Assembly (NCBI GenBank): GCA_031280615.1
Contig: JAITGO010000017.1
Span: forward strand, 434,001 to 498,000
Length of the DNA: 64,000 bases
Reading direction: 5' to 3'
DNA from: Desulfobulbus sp.
GTDB taxonomy: Bacteria > Desulfobacterota > Desulfobulbia > Desulfobulbales > Desulfobulbaceae
Shown piece by piece: positions 24,337 through 33,362 of the stretch. Position 1 is the first letter of the stretch; each line of letters begins with the position of its first letter. Made by a program: the position numbers and the translations under genes. The notes under the pieces are model-generated. The model worked only from the letters and a program-made list of their open reading frames with translations. It searched no databases and had not been told where the DNA came from.

Positions 24337-27300
24337 ATGGTCAGTCTTCCTCTCCGATTTCCTCCGACGCTGAACAAATACCTCCCGGTCTGCATGTCGC
24401 TCGAACGGCAGGCCCATTGGCCGGTGCTCGCCGTGTGGCTGGCGGTCTTGCTGGTGATGCCGATGCAGGAGCAGGTCGTCTACGAGCACACATGGCTGCT
24501 GGGAGCCGGTTTCCTGTTCGGTGCCCTGGTCGCGATTTTCGTCGCGGTCTGGATGGGCGGGAGTTTTGTCCGCCACGGCAGTCCCGGCATGCTGCTCTTG
24601 AGTTGCGGCGCCTTCTTCTGGGGCACGGCGGGATCGATTTTCGCGCTGGCGATCTTTCTCGGCAACGATGTGCCCGCCCTTGATATGAACATCCTGGTCA
24701 CCCAGCACAATACCTGTGCCTGGCTGGCCGCCGTCACCCAGCTGGCCGGTGCCGCCATCTCCTGCATCCGGATGGAGCCGGTTGCCCGGCCCCGCACTTG
24801 GCTGGCCATAGTCTATCTGGGGACGGTGGCAATTCTGGTTTTGCTCTTCACCGCCTCCTCGTATTACTGGACACCTCTCTTCTTCATCCTTGGCAAGGGC
24901 GGCACCGTGACCCGCTACCTGGTGCTCGGCTCGGCCATCGCCATGTTCCTGCTCGCAGCCTTGCTGCTCTTTCTGGCGGGCCGTCGGGACATGCCCCCCT
25001 TTATCCGCTGGTACAGTTTGGCCCTTTTGTTGATGGCAGCGGGACTCACCGGTTTGCTGCTACCGAAGGTCACCGGCACCCCCGCGAGCTGGGCCGCCCG
25101 AAGCGCGCATTACTGCAGCGCCCTCTACATGCTGGCCGCAGTTTTCCGATCATGGCCCGGATTCAGCCCGGAAAACACCCTGTCGCGGGAGAATGTGTTC
25201 GCGCCGAAACAGCGCTGGCTGCTTTCCCTCGCGGTCGCCGTTGCCTGCTCTTCCGGAGCGGCCGTGGTCCGCTTGTTTTTTTTGCAGAACCTCAGGCAAG
25301 ACGTTTCTTATGTGACCTTTTGTTTCGCGGTGGCCCTGGCCGCCTTGATGGGCGGTTTTCTACCCGGGACCATGACCACCTTGCTTTCGGGCGCCCTGGC
25401 CTTCGTGATTTGGCTGGCCTCGGTGAAAGACGCGTCGCCCACTTTATCGACCCAGCTCATCGAATTGACTTTTTTTGTCCTGAGCGGCCTGCTGGTGTCG
25501 CTGGTGGGACAAATGACACACCGCTACCGGACTCGGAGCGTTTTGATCGAAGCCAAGCTCCGCCGGGAAGAAGAACAGGTGCGCGTCGCCGAAAAAAACG
25601 TCCAGGCCACCAACGAACGGCTGGCTCACGTGGTCGAGGCCGCCATGGCGGGGATTTGGGACTGGAATATCCAGACCGGAGAGTTGAGCTTTAACGAGCG
25701 ATGGGCCGAGATGGCCGGATACAGTCTGGCGGAGCTGGTTCCGATGAAGACCCAAGACTGGCGGGAATCGGTGCATCCGGACGACTTGCCTCCTTTGCAG
25801 AAACAACTGGACGAGTTGTTTGCCGGTATCCGGCCGCTTTACGACCAGGAATATCGATTGCGGCACCGCGACGGCCACTGGATCTGGGTTCAGGATTGGG
25901 GCAGGATCAGCGAGTGGAGCGAAGAGGGAAGGCCCTTGCTCATGACCGGGTTCCACGTCGACATCAGCGCGCGCAAGCTGGCCGAGGCGCAGTTGCGCGA
26001 TCTGAGCCGCGATCAGCAAATTCTCCTGGGCACGGTGCCGATCGGGATCGCCAAGTATATTGACCGCAAGCTGATCTGGTGCAATCACGGTTTTGAGGAG
26101 ATGTTGGGCTATCCTTGGGAAGAAATGTTCCAGAAAAGTACCAGGAGATTTTTCCCGACCCTGGAAGAATATGAAGACCTGGGCAAGGCCACCTCCCCCG
26201 TTCTCGCCCAGGGCCAGATTTACGAAGGCGAGCTGCGCCTGCAGCACAAGGACGGCAGCCTGCTTTACGTCAGAATCTCCGGCCGCGCGGTCGATCCTGC
26301 CGATCCGTCGCAGGGGGGGATCTGGGCCATCCAGGACATCTCCGAGCGCAAGCTGATGGAGGAGGCGATCCGGGAACGAGCGGAATTGTTCCAGGCCCTG
26401 TTCGCCGCCAGCCATTCGGTCAAATTGCTGATCGACCCCGACAACGGCAGCATCATCGACGCCAACAAGGCGGCCAGCAAATTCTACGGCTATTCCATCG
26501 AACGGTTGATCACCATGCACGTCAGCGAGATCAACGTCCTTGACCGCGCGGAGATCCGGGCAAAGCTGGCCATGGTCAAGGAGCGGCAAGGAGCGGCGTT
26601 CCAGTTCCGCCATCGATTGGCCTCCGGCGAGATCCGCGATGTCGAGGAATACTTCAGTTCGATCCAGATCGCGGGGCGAACCGTGTTGCATTCCATCGTC
26701 CACGATGTCACCGAGAAAAAGCGGTTGGAGGATTCCCTCCGGGAAAACCAGGCATTGCTTCATTCCATGACCGAGTCCACTTCGGATTCGGTCTACATCA
26801 AGGATTGGGCCGGCCGGTATCTGATGTGCAACCGGGCGACATGCCGGCGCTTCGGCCGTTCGGAGGTGGAAATTATGGGCAAGGACGACCGGGCCTTTTT
26901 CCCGCCCAAGCAGGCGGACGAACTTATGGAGAGGGACCGGGGCATCCTGGCATCGGGCGAGGTTTGGACCTACGAGGAAACCATAACCCTGTCGAATCAA
27001 GAATACACCTTTCTCTCCACCAAGGGGCCGGTCCGCAACGCCTCCGGCGCCATTATCGGTCTGTTCGGCGTCTCCCGCGACATTACCGACCGCAAACACG
27101 TGGAAGAGGAATTGCAACGGTCGCGGGAAGCGGCCGTGGCCGCCAATCTCGCCAAAACCAAGCTGTTGTCCACGGCGGCCCACGAATTCCGCACCCCGCT
27201 CAGCCTGCTGCAAAGCAGTCTCGATATTTTGGACCGGTACGGCGCGCAGCTCAACGAGCAGGAGCAGAAAACGCAAAAACGCCATATCCGCAGTGCCACC

Positions 27301-27873
27301 AGGCAGCTGACCGATCTGGCGGAGTCGTTATTGAGCTATCGGAACGTCGAGCGCGAGTCCGGAAAGAAGGCGGAATCCGTTCCCTGCGACATCGGCATGC
27401 TGAGCCGGACCATTGCCGAGGAGACGCAGGCGGCCAAGGCGGCGGGGCATGAGTTCATCGTCGCCATTGGCGAGGAATGCGGCCTGTTGCTGATCGATCC
27501 GTCTCTCTACCGGCGCGTGCTGGAGAACCTGTTGACCAATGCCTTCCAGTACACTCCGCCGGATCGACAGGTGTCGCTTGAGGTGGTCAAGGCGGGTGAC
27601 CGGCTGCGAATGACCGTGGCCGATCAGGGCATCGGCATCGAACAGGGTGATTTGGAGCGGATTTTCGATCCCTTTTTCCGGGGGAGCAATGTCGGCCAGC
27701 GGCGCGGCATCGGGCTGGGGCTGCCCATCATCCACGAATCGCTTTCCCGGATGGACGGCAGGATTTCGATCACCAGCACTCCGGGGCAGGGCACCCGGTT
27801 CGAAATTTCCTTGCCCTGGCTGGCGGTGGAGGACGAAGAAGACGAACCCTGGCTGGATGAACCGGAGGAGTGA
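24337..27873 (+). CDS. membrane sensor histidine kinase with multiple PAS domains
   Basis: 1178 residues. Residues about 20-400 contain about ten or more hydrophobic segments, the later ones like the four-helix sensor of DUF4118/MASE1 proteins. Four PAS/PAC units follow (about 425-550, 555-680, 690-805, 810-930), then the phosphoacceptor helix (TAAHEFRTPLSLLQ) and a HATPase with NAFQYTPP and GIGLGLPIIHESL. There is no receiver domain, so the response regulator directly upstream is the likely target. An acidic tail (EDEEDEPWLDEPEE) ends the protein. An ATG at residue 20 could be an alternative start. A strong terminator follows. Confidence 0.92.
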   Translation: MVSLPLRFPPTLNKYLPVCMSLERQAHWPVLAVWLAVLLVMPMQEQVVYEHTWLLGAGFLFGALVAIFVAVWMGGSFVRHGSPGMLLLSCGAFFWGTAGSIFALAIFLGNDVPALDMNILVTQHNTCAWLAAVTQLAGAAISCIRMEPVARPRTWLAIVYLGTVAILVLLFTASSYYWTPLFFILGKGGTVTRYLVLGSAIAMFLLAALLLFLAGRRDMPPFIRWYSLALLLMAAGLTGLLLPKVTGTPASWAARSAHYCSALYMLAAVFRSWPGFSPENTLSRENVFAPKQRWLLSLAVAVACSSGAAVVRLFFLQNLRQDVSYVTFCFAVALAALMGGFLPGTMTTLLSGALAFVIWLASVKDASPTLSTQLIELTFFVLSGLLVSLVGQMTHRYRTRSVLIEAKLRREEEQVRVAEKNVQATNERLAHVVEAAMAGIWDWNIQTGELSFNERWAEMAGYSLAELVPMKTQDWRESVHPDDLPPLQKQLDELFAGIRPLYDQEYRLRHRDGHWIWVQDWGRISEWSEEGRPLLMTGFHVDISARKLAEAQLRDLSRDQQILLGTVPIGIAKYIDRKLIWCNHGFEEMLGYPWEEMFQKSTRRFFPTLEEYEDLGKATSPVLAQGQIYEGELRLQHKDGSLLYVRISGRAVDPADPSQGGIWAIQDISERKLMEEAIRERAELFQALFAASHSVKLLIDPDNGSIIDANKAASKFYGYSIERLITMHVSEINVLDRAEIRAKLAMVKERQGAAFQFRHRLASGEIRDVEEYFSSIQIAGRTVLHSIVHDVTEKKRLEDSLRENQALLHSMTESTSDSVYIKDWAGRYLMCNRATCRRFGRSEVEIMGKDDRAFFPPKQADELMERDRGILASGEVWTYEETITLSNQEYTFLSTKGPVRNASGAIIGLFGVSRDITDRKHVEEELQRSREAAVAANLAKTKLLSTAAHEFRTPLSLLQSSLDILDRYGAQLNEQEQKTQKRHIRSATRQLTDLAESLLSYRNVERESGKKAESVPCDIGMLSRTIAEETQAAKAAGHEFIVAIGEECGLLLIDPSLYRRVLENLLTNAFQYTPPDRQVSLEVVKAGDRLRMTVADQGIGIEQGDLERIFDPFFRGSNVGQRRGIGLGLPIIHESLSRMDGRISITSTPGQGTRFEISLPWLAVEDEEDEPWLDEPEE

Positions 27874-27898
27874 CTGCCGGCCTGTGCGGGACAAGCAA

Positions 27899-27938
27899 AC
27901 GGGTTGTCGTTCGTTGGAACGACAACCCGTTTTTTTTT
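27899..27938 (+). terminator. strong intrinsic terminator of the kinase operon
   Basis: A perfect 14-bp stem (27899-27912 with 27917-27930, loop GTTG) followed by eight or more T. It lies 25 nt after the kinase stop. It could also stop transcription of the lipoprotein gene from the other side, but the opposite-strand T-tract is short. Confidence 0.9.
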
Positions 27939-28031
27939 ACGCTGCAGCGTAGTGCCAGACAGGCGAGCGGAAACGCGGCGCCGAGGGTGGTGCTAAGTCG
28001 AATGTCGGTGCCGGCTTGCAGGGCCGCGCGC

Positions 28032-28304
28032 TCAGCGGCAGGGAATGACCTTGCGGAAACTGTCCTTGGTCCAGATTGTCTGGCCGTCCGGGGTCTTGCC
28101 GTCGGTTTTCCATTTGTCGACCACCTGGAGGCAGTAGGAACCCATGTTGATGGTTTCCGGTTCCTTCTGGCTCGGGGTGTCTCCGCCGATGCGCATCAGG
28201 TCGGGGTTGGTCGACTGGTAATTGGGGGCGATGGTGGCCGCGCCGCAGCCGGCCAGGGTCAGGGCGGCGACGGCATAGGCGGTGAGGACGCATGCTTTCT
28301 TCAT
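28032..28304 (-). CDS. small lipoprotein of unknown function
   Basis: 90 residues. MKKACVLTAYAVAALTLAGC is a clear lipoprotein signal peptide with lipobox LAGC. The mature part has about 70 residues with two more cysteines (SYC and the penultimate C in VIPCR) that could form a disulfide. AGGAG stands 8 nt before the ATG at 28304. No family recognised. It is monocistronic between two unrelated genes. Confidence 0.75.
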   Translation of the reverse strand: MKKACVLTAYAVAALTLAGCGAATIAPNYQSTNPDLMRIGGDTPSQKEPETINMGSYCLQVVDKWKTDGKTPDGQTIWTKDSFRKVIPCR

Positions 28305-28500
28305 GACTCGTACTCCTGCGATGATGGTTGGCGCCTGGGGCCTTGAGCGTCGCAGCATGCGGCGGCAGGCGCAGGCGATGGGTGGTGTTTCGGCGTTTTG
28401 GCCCCTTGAAGCGAGCCGGGCCAAATGTACCGGACGCGGGACAATTGCGAAAGTCTTTTCCGCAGGTTCAGCTCGAATGGTTTTGGCTGCGAATTGGCTG

Positions 28501-29514
28501 TTATCCCCACAGGTTGCCGGCCAGCCGGCTGTCTTGCTCGATCCGTTTCAGCTGATCGTCGAGGTCGTCGATTTCCGCCCGCCAATAGGTGGGGGAGCCG
28601 AAATCCGGCACCACTGCCGTGGCTCCGTCCTCGACCACCTGGTGGGCGCACCAGGCCGAATAGTGGATGAAACGCATGGCCCGCAGGGGTTCGATCAGCC
28701 GGAGCGTGCTCCGGACAAAGGGGCGGAAGGTTTCGTAGCCCTCGATCAGCAGATCGGCTTCCAGCAGGGCGTCGTCCAGGCGGCCCGGCAGCAGCATCCA
28801 GAAATCCTGCACCGGCGGCCCGATGACCATGTCGTCGAAATCGATCAGGAGAAAAGAGGACTCCGGGCGATACACCAGGTTGCCGAAGTGGCAGTCGCCG
28901 TGGATCCTGATGGTCTCCAGCCCGGAAAACAGCGGGGTGATGGCGGCGATCAACCGGTCGACGGTTCGGGTGTAGGGTGCGAGCAGATCGGCGGGAACGA
29001 GGCCGCTTTCCCTGATATACGCCGCCTGGGCCGTGGTGGTGGTGGCCGGATGGAGACGAAAGCGATGCGCGGCCGTGTTCCGCGCCCCCACCATGTGCAT
29101 CCGGCCGAGCAGACGACCGACGGCCAGCCACTGATCCTCGGTGAATTCATCGACCGCGCGGCCGCCCTTTTTCGGAAACACCGCGAACAAGATGGCGCCG
29201 CAGCGGCCGATGGTACCACCTTGCCGCAAGGGCAACGGTGCGACCACCGGGATTTCCTCGTCGGCCAGTTCGCACAGAAAATCGTGTTCGTCCTGGATCA
29301 TTGCCAGGGGCCATCGTCCCGGCCGGTAGAATTTGGCGATCAGGCCGTCGCCCGCGGTGCTTTCCAGTTCGTAGACCCGGTTGATGTAGCTGTTGCAGGG
29401 CCGGCAGAGATTGGTGCAGGCGGTCCCCAGCGCCGTTTCGACCGCCTCCAGAATTCGTTCGGGGGTCAGGCCGTGGAACGCGGCGTGGGAAGTGGAAGGT
29501 GAGGGGACAGCCAT
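28501..29514 (-). CDS. srkA: stress response kinase A (YihE family)
   Basis: 337 residues, aminoglycoside-phosphotransferase/protein-kinase-like fold. The catalytic loop is IRIHGDCHFGNLVY and the metal-binding Asp is in LLIDFDDM, followed by GPPVQDFWMLLPG, the SrkA signature. In E. coli SrkA is a Ser/Thr kinase that counters toxin-mediated and reactive-oxygen death. The ATG at 29514 has TGAGG 7 nt before it; another ATG lies four codons upstream. Preceded by a 495-bp gap. Confidence 0.9.
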   Translation of the reverse strand: MAVPSPSTSHAAFHGLTPERILEAVETALGTACTNLCRPCNSYINRVYELESTAGDGLIAKFYRPGRWPLAMIQDEHDFLCELADEEIPVVAPLPLRQGGTIGRCGAILFAVFPKKGGRAVDEFTEDQWLAVGRLLGRMHMVGARNTAAHRFRLHPATTTTAQAAYIRESGLVPADLLAPYTRTVDRLIAAITPLFSGLETIRIHGDCHFGNLVYRPESSFLLIDFDDMVIGPPVQDFWMLLPGRLDDALLEADLLIEGYETFRPFVRSTLRLIEPLRAMRFIHYSAWCAHQVVEDGATAVVPDFGSPTYWRAEIDDLDDQLKRIEQDSRLAGNLWG

Positions 29515-30009
29515 GGCGGGCCTCATTCGATAAGCTAAGCGATTTCGTCCAACCTGCCGGCAGGCGCGGGCTCGACGGCAACGACCGATACGCCCAACCT
29601 ACCACATTCGCGGCAAAAAGTATCACGGTTCCATGGAAAACCTGTCGACAGGCGTTCCTCCGGTTCATGCGCCCCTGTTGCAATTCAGGACGAAATCGCC
29701 CATGCTGGGGCAATGCCTCGAAACCAACGCCATTTCCGGGGGTGAACAGTCCTCTCCATGTCCACGTGGCAATTGTCCGCGCCATGGAATGCGACAGTAT
29801 CGTCAACCTTATCCGGCAACAGTGCACCGAATGCGGCGCCTGCGTCAAGAATTAAGCAAGGGGCCGGGCCCGAACGTCTTTTCGGGGAAATGCTGTTCCG
29901 GAACAGGAGCTTATTGACGTCTGGCGACCGATGACGCATTAATGGCGCCATGAGGGTAAAGGGAAGGACCGTACCACCCCAGACCACAGACACCAAAAGG
30001 AGAGAGGAG
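29515..30009. other. 495-bp intergenic region with a small Fe-S ORF
   Basis: Between srkA and the flavoprotein gene. The only coding-like element is a 23-codon ORF at 29784-29855 with a ferredoxin-type motif. The leader of the flavoprotein gene occupies the right end. No terminator or promoter stands out. Confidence 0.5.
29784..29855 (+). pseudogene. probable N-terminal fragment of a 4Fe-4S protein gene
   Basis: ATG to TAA, 23 codons: MECDSIVNLIRQQ followed by CTECGACVKN and a stop. CTECGACVKN is the first half of a ferredoxin-type cluster motif, where a further Cys-Pro or Cys-Ala should follow. The downstream DNA in other frames does not continue it. There is no clear Shine-Dalgarno. A truncated fossil is more likely than a functional peptide. 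Confidence 0.35.
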
Positions 30010-30645
30010 ATGAAAGTCGTCGCATTCAACGGCAGCCCCAATGGCAAGGGCAACACCTGGCACGCGCTCAAGATGGTCACCGACGAGTTGGAGAAGGAAG
30101 GCATTGCCACCGAGATCGCCCACGTCGGCAACAAGGCGGTTCGGGGTTGCCTGGCCTGCGGCCAGTGCTTCAAGAAGAGAAACGAACAGTGCATCCAGGC
30201 CGACGATCCGGTCAACGAGTGGGTTCAATTGATGAAAGGCGCCGACGGCATTCTTCTGGGCTCGCCGGTCCACTATTCGGCCGTGGCCGGAACCATGAAG
30301 TCGTTCTTGGACCGCGCTTTTTACGTCGCCGGCAGTAACGGCAGCATGCTGCGCCACAAGGTCGGCGCCGCAGTGGTGGCGGTGCGCCGTTCCGGCGGCC
30401 TGCCCGCCTTCAACCAGTTGAATAATTTTCTCTGCTATTCCGAGATGTTGATCCCGACCTCCAATTACTGGAACGTGATCCACGGCGCCCGGCCGGGCGA
30501 GGTCGCCAAGGACGAGGAAGGCATCCAGATCATGCGGACCCTGGGCCGGAACATGGCCTGGCTGCTGCACCTGGTCGAGCACGGCAAGGGTACGATTGCC
30601 CCGCCGGCACAGGAGAGCAAGGTCTGGATGAACTTCATCCGCTGA
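30010..30645 (+). CDS. flavodoxin-family iron-sulfur flavoprotein / NADPH-dependent FMN reductase
   Basis: 211 residues. FMN-binding loop FNGSPNGKGNTW at the N-terminus, cysteines in RGCLACGQC and a further NEQC (about residues 46-62) fitting an iron-sulfur site, and the GSPVHYSAVAG loop. A cytosolic redox protein of anaerobes; its electron partners are unknown. The ATG at 30010 follows AGGAGAGAGG closely. The 20-residue upstream extension lacks similarity. The nitroreductase gene follows 128 bp later, so the pair may form a reductive stress module. Confidence 0.88.
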   Translation: MKVVAFNGSPNGKGNTWHALKMVTDELEKEGIATEIAHVGNKAVRGCLACGQCFKKRNEQCIQADDPVNEWVQLMKGADGILLGSPVHYSAVAGTMKSFLDRAFYVAGSNGSMLRHKVGAAVVAVRRSGGLPAFNQLNNFLCYSEMLIPTSNYWNVIHGARPGEVAKDEEGIQIMRTLGRNMAWLLHLVEHGKGTIAPPAQESKVWMNFIR

Positions 30646-30773
30646 AGCCGCGCCCGACGGTCTGCCCGCAAGGCCCGTCGGGCGATCCCGGCAATTGGAT
30701 GGCCCGGAGGTTGGCGGGCAGGCATCGTCCGGCCGCCGGGTTCGTCTACCGCAATCACTCTGGAGGAGGCCCC

Positions 30774-31283
30774 ATGGAACTCAGCGAAGCCATTGCCACC
30801 CGGCGAAGCATCCGCCGTTATCAGGAAGCCCCGGTCGCCGACGAGCATATCCGCACGATCATCGAGGCGGCCATGCTGGCGCCCTCGGCGGGCAACCAAC
30901 AGCCCTGGCATTTCGTGGTGATCACCGACCGGGGACAGCTCGGCCGCATCCCCGATTTTCACCCCTACAGCGACATGGTGCGCACCGCGCCGGCAGCGAT
31001 TCTCATCTGCGGCGATCCTGCCGGCTGTCCCTGGCCGGATTTCTGGGTCCAGGATTGCAGCGCGGCCGCCCAAAATGCCCTGCTGGCGGCGCGCGATCTC
31101 GGGCTGGGCACGGTCTGGGTGGGCGTGTACCCGATCGAGGAGCGCATGGCGGGATTTCGCCAACTGCTGGCCATCCCGGAGCAGGTCCTGCCGTTTGCCC
31201 TAATCCCGGTGGGCTGGCCGGCCGGGTCGTTTTCCGCAGTCAACCGCAGCAAGCCGGAACGGGTGCACCGGGAAAGATGGTAG
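30774..31283 (+). CDS. nitroreductase family protein
   Basis: 169 residues, short form. FMN-binding residues are in ATRRSIRRY, LAPSAGNQQPW and the C-terminal GLGTVWVG and PVGWPAG segments. Such enzymes reduce nitro-aromatics, quinones or enones with NAD(P)H. GGAGG stands before the ATG at 30774. It probably acts in the same detoxification or redox context as the flavoprotein upstream. Specific substrate unknown. Confidence 0.9.
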   Translation: MELSEAIATRRSIRRYQEAPVADEHIRTIIEAAMLAPSAGNQQPWHFVVITDRGQLGRIPDFHPYSDMVRTAPAAILICGDPAGCPWPDFWVQDCSAAAQNALLAARDLGLGTVWVGVYPIEERMAGFRQLLAIPEQVLPFALIPVGWPAGSFSAVNRSKPERVHRERW

Positions 31284-31302
31284 CGCTCCGTCTGCCGGCA
31301 AC

Positions 31303-31440
31303 ATGGCAGAAATCCGCTGTAATGAATGCGGGCAAAGCTTGCAAATGGCTGGCCGGGTTGTACAATCGGGCCCACCGGTTCCGGCCGCCCCGTCCGACGC
31401 GATCGTTTCCGGTGGTGCCGCCTTACCGCGCCTTCCCTGA
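31303..31440 (+). CDS. possible 45-residue zinc-ribbon small protein or fragment
   Basis: ATG to TGA in the gap between the nitroreductase and K+ channel genes. It reads MAEIRCNECGQSLQMAGR and then a Pro/Ala/Ser-rich tail. RCNECGQSL is a typical first knuckle of a zinc ribbon, but the second CxxC pair is missing, so it is either truncated or a half-site that dimerises. No strong Shine-Dalgarno. It lies 20 bp after the nitroreductase stop and so could be translated by reinitiation. Confidence 0.3.
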   Translation: MAEIRCNECGQSLQMAGRVVQSGPPVPAAPSDAIVSGGAALPRLP

Positions 31441-31473
31441 CCGTCAACCCGAAAACTTGCACCCTCGGTCGGC

Positions 31474-33168
31474 ATGAAATATCTCGCCTCCCAGTTTCTT
31501 TTTCTGCTCCAGGACGGACGGGCGCGCCGCAATATCCGCTCGTTGGTCAAGTTCACCCTGTTCCTGGTCCTGATCATGGTGGTCTACAGCTACCTCTTCC
31601 ATGTGATCATGGCCCACGAAGGCCGCGATTATTCCGCCATTACCGGCTTGTACTGGACCCTGACCGTGATGTCGACCCTGGGATTTGGCGATATCACCTT
31701 CGACAGCGATCTGGGCAAATTGTTTTCCATTGTCGTGCTGCTGTCCGGGATCATTTTTCTTTTGGTGATGCTGCCCTTCACCTTCATCCAGTTTTTCTAC
31801 GCCCCCTGGCTGGAGGCCCAGAACAAGTCGCGGGTTCCCCGGCATCTGCCGGCGGAGATCGGCAACCACGTCATCATCACCTGCTACGATCCCATCGCCA
31901 TCGCCCTGGTCCAGCGGCTCAAGCAGTACGGGCACGAATACATCTTGCTGGTGCCCGAGGTGCAGCAGGCGCTCGACCTGGTCGATCAGGGCTACAAGGT
32001 GCTGGTGGGCGAGCTGGACGACTCGGAAACCTACCGCCGGGCCCATGTCGAGCGGGCCGCGCTGGTGGTGGCCCTCAACGACGATATGAAGAACACCAGC
32101 ATCGTTTACACCGTGCGGGAGATCGCCCCCCAGGTGCCCATCGTCGCCAACGCCGACCTCAACGATTCGGTGGATATCCTGGTCCTGGCGGGCTGTAGCC
32201 GCGTCTTCCAGTTCATGAACATGCTGGGACGGTCGCTGGCTCGGCGCACCTTGGGAGCCCGCACCCATGCCAACGTCATCGGCCGCTTCGAGGATTTGGT
32301 CATTGCCGAGGCCCTGGCCATGCGGACCCACCTGGTGGGGAAGACGGTCCGGCAGCTCGGTCTGCGCCAGGCCACCGGCATCACCATCGTCGGCCTGTGG
32401 AACCGCGGCCACTTCACCCTGCCGCGTCCGGAAACGGTGATCGAGTCGAGCACGGTGCTGGTGCTGGCCGGCGCGGAGAGCCAGTTGGCTGACTATGGTA
32501 CCTATATCGGCGAAACCGAGACCACTGCTGCTTCGCCGGCGCTCATTCTGGGCGGCGGCCGGGTGGGCAAGGCCGCAGTGAGCGCCCTACAGCAACAGGG
32601 CGTGGCCTATCGCATCGTCGAGAAAAACCGCCGGATCAGCGAGGAGGGCGAGTATTGCGTGATCGGCAGCGCCGCCGACCACCAGATCCTGATCAAGGCC
32701 GGGATCGAGACCGCGCCCTCGGTGTTCATCACCACCCACAACGACGACGTCAACATCTACCTCACCATCTACTGCCGCCGGCTGCGTCCGGATATCCAGA
32801 TCATCAGCCGGGCGACCCTGGACCGCAACATCAACGTCCTCCACGCCGCGGGCGCCGACCTGGTGATGTCGCACGCCTCCATGGCCGCCAACACCATCAT
32901 CAACATCCTGACTCCCGGCCGGGTGCTGATGCTCACCGAGGGACTCAACATCTTCCGCTGCCGGGTGCATCTGCTCCTGATCGGCAAAAGCCTCTTAAAC
33001 AGCGGCATCCGCGAGAGCACCGGTTGCAGCGTGATCGCCATTTTCCGGCAAGGCCACCGGCGTATCAATCCCGACCCCAGCGAAATACTCGAACCGGAGG
33101 ACGAACTGCTGATGATCGGCACCGCGGCCTCGGAAAAAGCCTTTGCCGAAAAATACCCCGACACCTGA
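31474..33168 (+). CDS. potassium channel protein with two RCK (TrkA-N/TrkA-C) units
   Basis: 564 residues. TM1 at about 26-45, pore loop with selectivity filter TLGFGD (about 69-74), TM2 at about 83-105, then two tandem RCK units: RCK1 (NHVIITCYDPIA onward) and RCK2 (LILGGGRVGKAAV onward), each with a TrkA_C tail. The second nucleotide site has GGGRVG; the first is divergent (CYDPIA). A MthK/Kch-like inner-membrane channel gated by nucleotides or ions. It stands alone, with about 190 bp before and after. Confidence 0.92.
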   Translation: MKYLASQFLFLLQDGRARRNIRSLVKFTLFLVLIMVVYSYLFHVIMAHEGRDYSAITGLYWTLTVMSTLGFGDITFDSDLGKLFSIVVLLSGIIFLLVMLPFTFIQFFYAPWLEAQNKSRVPRHLPAEIGNHVIITCYDPIAIALVQRLKQYGHEYILLVPEVQQALDLVDQGYKVLVGELDDSETYRRAHVERAALVVALNDDMKNTSIVYTVREIAPQVPIVANADLNDSVDILVLAGCSRVFQFMNMLGRSLARRTLGARTHANVIGRFEDLVIAEALAMRTHLVGKTVRQLGLRQATGITIVGLWNRGHFTLPRPETVIESSTVLVLAGAESQLADYGTYIGETETTAASPALILGGGRVGKAAVSALQQQGVAYRIVEKNRRISEEGEYCVIGSAADHQILIKAGIETAPSVFITTHNDDVNIYLTIYCRRLRPDIQIISRATLDRNINVLHAAGADLVMSHASMAANTIINILTPGRVLMLTEGLNIFRCRVHLLLIGKSLLNSGIRESTGCSVIAIFRQGHRRINPDPSEILEPEDELLMIGTAASEKAFAEKYPDT

Positions 33169-33224
33169 AGGGATGTTGCTTTTTTTCAATTCTGACGTTT
33201 AGTTATCCGACTGCCGCTTTTCCG

Positions 33225-33252
33225 TTGCATCTCCCGGACAGGGGTGTATCAT
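33225..33252 (+). promoter_or_regulatory. candidate sigma70 promoter for the LtaS-like gene
   Basis: TTGCAT, 16 nt, TATCAT, the -10 matching 5 of 6 consensus positions. It lies about 110 nt before the ATG at 33363. Confidence 0.35.
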
Positions 33253-33362
33253 CCCTTTGAATAGCGTCTCATCGCACCGCCTCTCAACCCGGCATACGGC
33301 CGCCGCAGCCGGGGCGTCACCTTGCCGCAATCAATCCGGCCCTCTGCCTCGCATCTTTTCGT

